Shown here in pieces: positions 1 through 5,716 of a stretch of 18,520 nt of DNA. The stretch comes from an uncultured Verrucomicrobiae bacterium (GTDB taxonomy: Bacteria; Verrucomicrobiota; Verrucomicrobiia; Verrucomicrobiales; Akkermansiaceae). The stretch spans positions 1 to 18,520 of the forward strand of contig CALGOH010000117.1 in NCBI GenBank assembly GCA_937957985.1, given 5' to 3'. The translations under genes were made by a program, and so were the position numbers. The notes beneath the pieces are model-generated. The model was not told the origin of the DNA and searched no databases. It was given only the letters and a program-made list of their open reading frames with translations. Each line of letters starts with the position of its first letter. The stretch's first letter is position 1.

Positions 1-35
1 CCGGAGGGGCATCGCAAGACAGCAAAACACAAGCA

Positions 36-2180
36 ATGAACATCCATACCGTAACGGGCCAGGTCGGCTCGAACCCCATTACCTTCGAAACGGGCAAACT
101 CGCCAAGCTCGCCGACGGCGCCGTCGTCGTGACCAGCGGCGAGACCGTGGTGCTCTGCACCGCCGTTTCGCAAACCAAAGTGCGCGAGGGCCAGACATGG
201 TTCCCGATGTCCGTCGAATACAAGGAGAAGGCCTCGGCCGCGGGGCAGTTCCCCGGCGGCTACTTCAAGCGCGAGGGTCGCCCCACCGAGAAGGAGATCC
301 TCACCTCGCGGATGACCGACCGTCCGCTCCGTCCGCTCTTCCCGAAGGGCTACCTCTACGACACCCAGATCGTCGCGCTGCTGCTCGCCGCCGACCAGGT
401 CAATGATTCCGACATCCTGGCGATGAACGGCGCCTCGGCGGCCCTGACCATTTCCGACATCCCCTTCGCCGGCCCGATCGGCGCGGTGCGGGTCGGCCGC
501 GTGGACGGCGAGTTCGTCGTCAACCCGACCTTCGAGGAGCGTGAGGACAGCGACCTCGACCTCGTCTACGTCGGCAACAAGACCGACGTGATCATGATCG
601 AGGGCGCCGCCAACGAGCTGCCCGAGGAGGATTTCATCAAGGCGCTCCATTTCGCCCAGTCGAACGTGACCAAGCTGGTCGAGGCGCAGGAGGAACTGCG
701 CAACCTGGCCGGCAAGGAGAAGCGCGAATACAAGGTGACCGTGGCCAAGGAGGAACTCCTCGAGGTCGGCTACGCCGTCGCCGGCGACCGCATCGAGGAC
801 GCGATCTACGCGCCGTCGAAGGTCGAGCGCGGCAAGAAGGTCGGCGCCCTGCGCGACGAGGTCGAAGCGGCGATCAAGGAGAAGTATCCGGAGACGACCG
901 ATTTCGAGATCGAGCAGGTCTTCGAATACATCCAGAAGAAGGCCTTCCGCCTCTCCATCATGGAGAAGGGCGTGCGCGCCGACGGCCGCCAGATCGGCGA
1001 GCTGCGTCCGCTCTTCGCCGAAGCCAACTCGCTGCCGCGCGTCCACGGCTCGGCCATCTTCGCCCGCGGCGAGACCCAGGCGATGGGCATCTGCACGCTG
1101 GCCCCGGCCGACGAGAAGCAGTTCTTCGACAACTACGCCGGTGGCGACGACAGCAAGCGCTTCCTCCTTCACTACAACTTCCCGCCCTTCTCGGTGGGTG
1201 AGACCGGCCGCATGGGTGGCCTGAACCGCCGCGAGATCGGTCACGGTGCGCTCGCCGAACGCTCGATCGCCCCGGTGATCCCGGACGAGGACGAGTTCCC
1301 CTACGCGATGCGCGTTTCCTCGGAGGTCATGGAGTCGAACGGCTCGACCTCGATGGCGACCGTCTGCGCCGGCACCATGTCGCTGCTCTGCGCCGGCGTG
1401 CCGCTCAAGGCCCCGGTCGGCGGCATTTCCTGCGGTCTGGTGACCGATTGGAACGAGGACGGCACGATGAAGGAACACAAGGTGCTCCTCGACATCATCG
1501 GTTCCGAGGACTTCTACGGCGACATGGACTTCAAGCTCTGCGGCACCGACGCCGGCGTCACGGGCTACCAGCTCGACCTCAAGCTTCCCGGCCTGCCGCT
1601 GAGCATCCTCGAGGAAGCCGTGAAGCTGGCCAAGGAAGGCCGCACCAAGGTCATCGCCAAGATGAACGAGGCCGTGAGCGGCCCGCAGGAACTCAGCCAG
1701 CACGCCCCGCGCATCGTCTCGGTGAAGATCCCGGCCGACCGCATCGGCGAGCTGATCGGACCCGGCGGCAAGAACATCAAGGGCATCCAGGCGGAGTCCG
1801 GCGCCGACATCAACATCGAGGACGACGGCACCGTGCACATCTACGCCTCGAAGGAGGAGGGCCTCAACCGCGCCAAGGAACTCATCGACCGCATCTTCGC
1901 GGAGATCGAGGTCGGCAAGGTCTACACGGGACCGGTGGTTTCGGTCACCAACTTCGGCGCCTTCATGGAGGTGCTGCCCGGCAAGGACGGACTCATCCAC
2001 ATCTCGGAGCTGCAGGAAGGCCGCACCGAGAAGGTCGAGGACGTGCTCAAGAAGGGCGAGAACGTCACCGCCAAGTGCATCGGCGTCGACGAGAAGGGTC
2101 GCGTGAAGATGAGCCGCCGTGCCTATCTCCGCGACCAGAAGGCCGAGCAGTCCGAAGAGACCGAGACGGTCGAGGCCTGA
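36..2180 (+). CDS. pnp: polyribonucleotide nucleotidyltransferase (PNPase)
   Basis: This 714-residue protein is polynucleotide phosphorylase, which degrades RNA 3' to 5' with phosphate, releasing nucleoside diphosphates, and works in the cytoplasmic degradosome. Its length matches the family (about 700 residues). The domain order is complete: an N-terminal RNase PH fold, an all-helical linker, a second RNase PH fold, a KH domain and an S1 domain. In the second RNase PH fold the SEDFYGDMDFK segment carries the acidic pair D496 and D498 expected at the active site. The KH loop GPGGKN lies at about residues 575-580, and S1 starts near residue 626 (VGKVYTGPVVSVTNFGAF). The ATG at 36 gives the usual N-terminus; no good Shine-Dalgarno sits next to it, only GGAGGGG about 27 nt upstream. 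rpsO often precedes pnp, but that region is outside the window. An intrinsic terminator follows 20 nt after the stop. Confidence 0.98.
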   Translation: MNIHTVTGQVGSNPITFETGKLAKLADGAVVVTSGETVVLCTAVSQTKVREGQTWFPMSVEYKEKASAAGQFPGGYFKREGRPTEKEILTSRMTDRPLRPLFPKGYLYDTQIVALLLAADQVNDSDILAMNGASAALTISDIPFAGPIGAVRVGRVDGEFVVNPTFEEREDSDLDLVYVGNKTDVIMIEGAANELPEEDFIKALHFAQSNVTKLVEAQEELRNLAGKEKREYKVTVAKEELLEVGYAVAGDRIEDAIYAPSKVERGKKVGALRDEVEAAIKEKYPETTDFEIEQVFEYIQKKAFRLSIMEKGVRADGRQIGELRPLFAEANSLPRVHGSAIFARGETQAMGICTLAPADEKQFFDNYAGGDDSKRFLLHYNFPPFSVGETGRMGGLNRREIGHGALAERSIAPVIPDEDEFPYAMRVSSEVMESNGSTSMATVCAGTMSLLCAGVPLKAPVGGISCGLVTDWNEDGTMKEHKVLLDIIGSEDFYGDMDFKLCGTDAGVTGYQLDLKLPGLPLSILEEAVKLAKEGRTKVIAKMNEAVSGPQELSQHAPRIVSVKIPADRIGELIGPGGKNIKGIQAESGADINIEDDGTVHIYASKEEGLNRAKELIDRIFAEIEVGKVYTGPVVSVTNFGAFMEVLPGKDGLIHISELQEGRTEKVEDVLKKGENVTAKCIGVDEKGRVKMSRRAYLRDQKAEQSEETETVEA

Positions 2181-2199
2181 TCGCTTCCGAACTCATCCC

Positions 2200-2234
2200 A
2201 AGGCCGTCACTCCGCGAGGGGTGGCGGCCTTTTT
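2200..2234 (+). terminator. intrinsic terminator of pnp
   Basis: A 14-bp stem (2200-2213 pairing with 2218-2231, including two G-U pairs) closes on a GCGA tetraloop and runs into five T residues. It lies 20 nt after the pnp stop and fits a rho-independent terminator for rightward transcription. The other strand has no U-tract, so it should not terminate the leftward xre transcript. Confidence 0.92.
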
Positions 2235-2280
2235 GAGTTGGGTCGCCGGAGGGGGAGTCGATGTCCGCTTTGAGACCGGC

Positions 2281-2517
2281 TTATCTGGGCAGCCTTGAGA
2301 GAATATCGCTCAATGCCACCCCTAAACCACCCGCGAGCTGCCAAACCGTTACCGCTGAAGGACTGCGTTCGCCGCATTCAATCATTCGAATGGCCTGGCG
2401 GGTGATGCCGCTGCGGTTAGAAAGTTCAGTCTTTGACAAACCCTTTTCAATACGGATGCGCCGTATCTCGGCAGCGAGAGCTTCCCGGAAAGCATCGATG
2501 TCTCGTTGCGAGGGCAC
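2281..2517 (-). CDS. small XRE-family helix-turn-helix regulator
   Basis: This 78-residue protein is a stand-alone XRE/Cro-C1-type helix-turn-helix domain and probably a DNA-binding repressor. The motif is clear: LSKTELSNRSGITRQAIRMI gives the scanning and recognition helices, followed by the typical ECGERSPSAVTVWQLAGGLG and a short C-terminus (LSDILSRLPR). I chose the GTG at 2517 because the fold begins right after it (VPSQRDIDAFREAL). The frame stays open up to an ATG at 2670, but that extra stretch is Ser/Arg/Gln-rich, has no domain character and reaches the opposite-strand start at 2672. No Shine-Dalgarno is visible. The gene is divergent from the broken secreted-protein gene at 2672, so it could regulate that locus or itself. 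Its target is unknown. Confidence 0.8.
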   Translation of the reverse strand: MPSQRDIDAFREALAAEIRRIRIEKGLSKTELSNRSGITRQAIRMIECGERSPSAVTVWQLAGGLGVALSDILSRLPR

Positions 2518-2526
2518 TTGACAGGA

Positions 2527-2536
2527 TTTCCGGAAA
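2527..2536. promoter_or_regulatory. perfect palindrome TTTCCGGAAA, possible operator
   Basis: A 10-bp perfect palindrome lies 10 nt upstream of the GTG start of the XRE gene, in the divergent intergenic region. A related site, TTCCCGGAA (2482-2490), lies just inside the gene. Small XRE regulators often bind such dyads over their own promoter. That this is the binding site is inference from position and symmetry only. Confidence 0.3.
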
Positions 2537-2671
2537 GGCACAACTGAAGGCACGGAACACCTGTTTCCGTTTCTGCCTTGACGCTGGGTGGGTGATTCTT
2601 GTAGGAGACTCCGTGTAGTGCTTCTCGATTTCGGCGACTGGGCCGAGCGGCCACACGACAACTCCTTCACG

Positions 2672-3467
2672 ATGAAAATCCTTCAGCCCGTCGGTGGCGT
2701 TTTCCTTCTCCTTTGGCCGGTGGTTGAAGCAGAAGAGAGCGAAACGCTTTCGATTCCAGAGCCGATGGCGAGTGGGATCGAGGTAGTGCCTGCGTCCCCA
2801 CCTGAGCCGATCGATTTCGAGGTCCGTAGCGCATGGACCAAACGGCTCGAAGTCCGTGAATCGCCGCCAATGGCGGGACTTCCGCCGGTGACTGGGACGA
2901 TCAATCTGACGATGAGGCGGGTGGATGATCCCGGGCTGCCGGATCCGCCTTTGCCGCCGACTCCGAGGCCAATCATCGATCCGGACCTTTTGGCTGCGAT
3001 CGAGGAGTTCAAGCGGAACTACAAGGGGAGCGAGTTCATGCTTGTGTCGGGAATGGTCCATGATCATTCGCGCTCCTTCCTGCGAACTTCCTGCGAATCT
3101 ACCCCAACGGGGCCGTTGAAGAGCAGGTCGCGGCTTGGTCAAACGTCGATTTCAACCACTTCGGCGGTTTCCCGACCATCCGGGTGACGCAGGCGGATGG
3201 AAGTTTCACCGACCATTCCTTCATTGGCGCCATGGGGCGGAGGCATCGAGGGCAAACAGCTTCACTCGTGAAGATGCCTACGGCAAGAATGCGAATCTAT
3301 TGGGCCCTGATGGCGAGCCTTATGAGGTTCTGAAGACTACGCACAGGGACGGGGGCGATCTTGAGATTGAGCATCACAAGTGGGGGCACGAGTTCGAGGA
3401 TGACGGAACCTATGAACTTCCTCACTATCAGGGGCCACGCGGTGAGCACATTTCGTATGAGCGCTAG
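2672..3467 (+). pseudogene. secreted protein gene with His-rich C-terminus, broken by two frameshifts
   Basis: The reading frame opens at ATG 2672 with a signal-peptide-like start (MKILQPVGGVFLLLWPVVEA) and continues through a proline-rich spacer (PGLPDPPLPPTPRP) to HDHSRSFLR. An exact 11-bp tandem duplication (CTTCCTGCGAA at 3076-3086 and 3087-3097) then shifts the frame. Removing one copy restores IYPNGAVEEQVAAWSNVDFN and onward to FIGAMG. A second shift lies in the G-run near 3234-3237; adding one G joins AEASRANSFTREDAYG and the C-terminal IEHHKWGHEF, GTYELPHYQGPRGEHISYER, ending at TAG 3465-3467. The repaired protein would have 261 residues. The compact His-rich C-terminus (HHxxGH, PHYxGPxGEH) resembles C-terminal toxin domains of polymorphic exported toxins, but I cannot assign a family. 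The composition is visibly less GC-rich than the neighbours. Alternatively the second shift marks a recombination joint between two different genes. Confidence 0.6.
3076..3097 (+). repeat. 11-bp tandem duplication causing a frameshift
   Basis: CTTCCTGCGAA occurs twice with no spacer (3076-3086 and 3087-3097). Eleven is not a multiple of three, so the duplication shifts the surrounding gene out of frame. Deleting one unit restores an open, protein-like frame across the junction. Confidence 0.9.
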
Positions 3468-3804
3468 CCAAGATGTGTTTGGGGAAGTTGCTGAGCTTGT
3501 ATCTTCTTTCAACCTCGAAGTCCGGGTCGATGGAGAGTTCGCTACTGGCCACTCAGGCTGGAGCAAGTGGATCACATTTCCGTCTCCTAGTTATGTGGAG
3601 TTATCAGGATTAGGTCCAGTCAGGATCGCGGAGGTCACCTGTATCGAGCTAAGATTGTTTGAAAGGCGAAAAGGTGGTCGATTGCTTCCGGAGCAAAAAA
3701 TTGATCGAGCAAACGAGGTGCTTCCGCGTTTGGCGGAGCTTTCAATTCCGCACCAGAGGACTGGGGATTCAGTTGTGCGAATCAACTTAAGGGCTCAAGA
3801 GTGA
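3457..3804 (+). CDS. hypothetical protein, possible immunity partner of the upstream gene
   Basis: The 115-residue protein is not one I recognise. The frame is open from 3361, but the ATG at 3457 is preferred: it overlaps the stop of the upstream gene by 11 nt (ATGAGCGCTAG) and GGTGAG sits 10 nt before it, a usable ribosome-binding site and a pattern typical of translational coupling. The protein is soluble, with no signal peptide or membrane segment. Recognisable segments are SQDVFGEVAELVSSFNLEVR at the start, a central WSKWITFPSPSYVEL stretch and a basic FERRKGGRLL. Small soluble proteins encoded directly after an exported His-rich toxin-like domain are often cognate immunity proteins; here that role is inferred from position only. 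Its frame appears intact although the upstream gene is broken. GC is low compared with the flanking operon. Confidence 0.6.
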   Translation: MSASQDVFGEVAELVSSFNLEVRVDGEFATGHSGWSKWITFPSPSYVELSGLGPVRIAEVTCIELRLFERRKGGRLLPEQKIDRANEVLPRLAELSIPHQRTGDSVVRINLRAQE

Positions 3805-3865
3805 AAGGGAATCACAGCCATCCCACAAAATGCCGGCGATGTTGGGCGAAAGCGGGCTGGTGAAC

Positions 3866-3901
3866 AGTGGCAACCAACCGCAATAGTGGCAACCAACCGC
3901 A
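3866..3901. repeat. 17-bp perfect direct repeat, 2-bp spacer
   Basis: AGTGGCAACCAACCGCA occurs at 3866-3882 and again at 3885-3901, separated by AT, a period of 19 bp. It lies in non-coding DNA beside the accessory patch. It could be replication slippage or the scar of a short element; nothing in the sequence decides between these. Confidence 0.85.
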
Positions 3902-4238
3902 GCGGCCATGCAATCCGGTTTCGAAAACTTGTTCCGGCTCTGAGCTTCTTCGGGAACGGTCCGGCAAGAAGGCGGCGTGGCTCCTCTATTATCTCACGAC
4001 GTTCCAATGCACGGGCCACCCACATCCAGCACTCGTCCTTGAACTGACGGTTGCCCTTCATGGAACTCTTCGTCCTCGGGCCTGCGTCCGAAAAAGTAAG
4101 AAACGCGACTCGTCCGGTGTTGCGAAGGAAGACTGGGTGACTTCTGACTTTCAGCTCAAGGCTCGATTTTGTAGTTCCTCGACGTGCGATTGCGTATCGT
4201 CATCCTTTCGATGCTCTGGTCTTCACCGCCTCCACGTT

Positions 4239-4257
4239 CATGACCGGGACGGTCATG
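4239..4257 (-). other. 8-bp perfect inverted repeat after the operon end
   Basis: CATGACCG and CGGTCATG are separated by GGA, 15 nt beyond the stop of the last leftward gene. In RNA this would be an 8-bp stem with a 3-nt loop. No T-tract follows on the leftward strand, so a classic intrinsic terminator is not supported. It may be a 3'-end stabilising hairpin or chance. Confidence 0.35.
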
Positions 4258-4271
4258 TCACTGGCAGGGGC

Positions 4272-4391
4272 TCAGGGCGATTCGACCCGCGAGAACTCGG
4301 CGGTCGTGCTGAGGTAGTAGATGCCGCCGAGGGTGCCGAGAACGGCGACCAGCAGAACGATGGCAATCAGCATGCCGAGGCAGGACTTCAT
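4272..4391 (-). CDS. 39-residue single-pass membrane protein
   Basis: This short gene encodes 39 residues: a short basic/polar start (MKSCLG), one strongly hydrophobic helix (about residues 5-30, MLIAIVLLVAVLGTLGGIYY) and a short polar tail (STTAEFSRVESP). It is predicted to be a single-pass inner-membrane protein with the N-terminus inside, carrying one cysteine (C4) at the cytoplasmic face. The ATG at 4391 lies 18 nt after the rsmB stop on the same strand, so it is probably the last gene of the operon. There is no purine-rich ribosome-binding site; the gap is pyrimidine-rich. The clean start-helix-stop structure and its placement support a real gene. Its function is unknown. Confidence 0.65.
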   Translation of the reverse strand: MKSCLGMLIAIVLLVAVLGTLGGIYYLSTTAEFSRVESP

Positions 4392-4409
4392 GGAGGGAGG
4401 CTCGGGGTT

Positions 4410-5630
4410 TCAGGCGGAAGTTTCAAGCCTGGCCGCGAAGGCGCCGTCGGTGCCGTCACGGTGGGGCAGGGCCTGGCGGGTGCCGGCGAGCCTCAGTTCC
4501 GGGTGGTCGGCGAGGAAGCTTTCGATCTGGCCTTCGTTCTCCTCGGGCTCGAGCGAGCATGTCGAGTAGACGAGGCGTCCGCCGGGCTTCAGGCAGGGAA
4601 GGGCGGCATTGAGAATCGCGCGCTGGATGCCGACGAGTTCGGTGAGCTGTTCCGGATGCAGGCGCCAGCGGACATCGACCCGGCGGCGGAGCACGCCGGT
4701 ATTCGAGCAGGGGACGTCGAGCAGGATGGCGTCGAAGGCGCCGTGCCAGCGGCCGGGCGCGGGGCGGGTCCAGTCGTGGCAGGCGACCTCGTTAGGCGTG
4801 ATGTGGAGGCGTTCGAGGTTTTCGCGCAGGCGGGGAAGGCGCTTTTCGTTGGAGTCGGTGCAGACGAGGGCGCCGAGGTCGGGCTGGGCGGCGGCGATGA
4901 GGAAGCTTTTGCCGCCTGGTGCGGCGCAGGCATCGAGGACGACTTCGCCGGGTTGGGGATCGAGAAGTTCGACACAGTGCCGGGTGGCGGGGTCGGTGAT
5001 GTAGATGGCGCCGGTGGCGAGGAGGTCGGTGGGGAGCGGGCCGGGAACCTGGAAATAGCCTTCGAGGTCGGTCGGGATGCCGATTTCATAATCGGCGCTC
5101 CCTGCGAGGGGATTGAGGCGGGCGATGGTCGGCGGTGGCTGGTTGTTGAAGGCCATCAGCTCGACGGCGGCGTCGCGGCCGAACTGTTTTTTCCAGCGGT
5201 TGAAGAGCCAGTCGGGATGGGAGAAGGCGACGGCCGGCGGCAACTCCGAGAGATCCAGTAGTTTGTTCTTCGAGGACTGCGCGCGGCGCATCACGGCGTT
5301 GATGAGTCCGCGGACCGGGGACTTGCCGAGCTCGACCGTCTCGAAGACGGCGGCATGGTCCGGGAGTTGGAGGATGAGGAGCTGGCAGAGGCCGACGCGG
5401 AGGATGTCGCGGGTTTCGTGGTCGAGCTTGCCCTTGCGGAGGTGGCCGATCCACTCGTCGAGCAGCCTGCGGTGTCGGAGCACGCCGAGGACGATGGCGT
5501 TGAGCAGGGCGCGGTCGGCGGAGGACAGCTCGTTGCGCGAGGCGTGGCGCTCGATGAGGCTTTCCGCGTAGGCGTGACCCTTGCCCCAAGCCCGGAGGAT
5601 GGAGACGGCGGCGCGGCGGGGAGATTTCAT
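4410..5630 (-). CDS. rsmB: 16S rRNA (cytosine-C5) methyltransferase RsmB
   Basis: This 406-residue protein is an RsmB/Sun-type rRNA methyltransferase, which transfers a methyl group from S-adenosylmethionine to C5 of a 16S rRNA cytosine. The N-terminus is the NusB-like RNA-binding helical domain (from RRAAVSILRAW to about residue 130). The Rossmann methyltransferase domain follows: the SAM motif DACAAPGGKS begins at D233, DVPCSNTGVLRRR carries C308, and YSTCSLEPEENE carries C358, the nucleophile position of the family. Its length fits the family, about 430 residues. ATG 5630 matches the conserved N-terminus. A heptamer repeat touches this start and leaves no room for a Shine-Dalgarno. An in-frame ATG at 5717 overlaps the stop of the preceding gene (TGATG) and would add 29 low-complexity residues encoded by the repeat. 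The frame stays open still further upstream, but that is antisense-type noise over the preceding gene. Confidence 0.95.
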   Translation of the reverse strand: MKSPRRAAVSILRAWGKGHAYAESLIERHASRNELSSADRALLNAIVLGVLRHRRLLDEWIGHLRKGKLDHETRDILRVGLCQLLILQLPDHAAVFETVELGKSPVRGLINAVMRRAQSSKNKLLDLSELPPAVAFSHPDWLFNRWKKQFGRDAAVELMAFNNQPPPTIARLNPLAGSADYEIGIPTDLEGYFQVPGPLPTDLLATGAIYITDPATRHCVELLDPQPGEVVLDACAAPGGKSFLIAAAQPDLGALVCTDSNEKRLPRLRENLERLHITPNEVACHDWTRPAPGRWHGAFDAILLDVPCSNTGVLRRRVDVRWRLHPEQLTELVGIQRAILNAALPCLKPGGRLVYSTCSLEPEENEGQIESFLADHPELRLAGTRQALPHRDGTDGAFAARLETSA

Positions 5631-5715
5631 CGGAAGACGGAAGACGGAAGACGGAAGACCCGTCGACCGGGTCAGTTCACGTCTTCCGTCTTCGGTCTTC
5701 AAGTCTTGCGTCTCC
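5631..5715. repeat. inverted arrays of heptamer CGGAAGA / GTCTTCC with hairpin
   Basis: Four perfect tandem copies of CGGAAGA (5631-5658) face five degenerate copies of GTCTTCC (5681-5715) across a 22-nt spacer. The innermost 13 bp are perfectly complementary (5647-5659 with 5681-5693), and pairing continues imperfectly outward, so the leftward transcript can form a long hairpin between the end of the fusion gene and the rsmB start. The array abuts the rsmB ATG. It resembles short tandemly repeated repetitive heptamers known from several phyla. Confidence 0.9.
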
Positions 5716-5716
5716 A

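Larger units (their letters stand above)
3805..4271. other. 467-bp stretch without a convincing gene
   Basis: No convincing gene is visible here. A leftward 88-codon open frame at 4061-3795 starts MKGNRQFKDECWMWVARALE and is protein-like for about 55 residues, then becomes His/Cys/Pro-rich and overlaps the end of the preceding rightward ORF. It may be a remnant of an inactivated gene, but I cannot name a family. The stretch also holds a 17-bp direct repeat (3866-3901), two degenerate heptamers (TGACTTC TGACTTT at 4138-4151) and a short perfect inverted repeat (4239-4257). It separates the lower-GC accessory patch from the end of the leftward operon. Confidence 0.5.

Noticed and set aside
2518..2546. 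TTGACA at 2518-2523 as a rightward promoter -35 box
   Set aside because: At 17 bp spacing the -10 position reads CAACTG, a poor match, so the box alone is not enough.
2518..2670. N-terminal extension of the XRE protein to ATG 2670
   Set aside because: The added 51 residues have no domain character, while the helix-turn-helix fold starts right after GTG 2517.
3795..4061. Leftward 88-codon frame as a real gene
   Set aside because: Only the first part looks protein-like, the end overlaps the preceding rightward ORF, and no family is recognised. It is kept as a possible remnant in the description of the stretch.
4239..4257. Intrinsic terminator for the leftward operon
   Set aside because: The 8-bp stem is not followed by a T-tract on that strand.
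3867..5261. Rightward 464-codon frame across the operon end
   Set aside because: It runs antisense over rsmB and the small membrane gene, and its sequence is compositionally biased.
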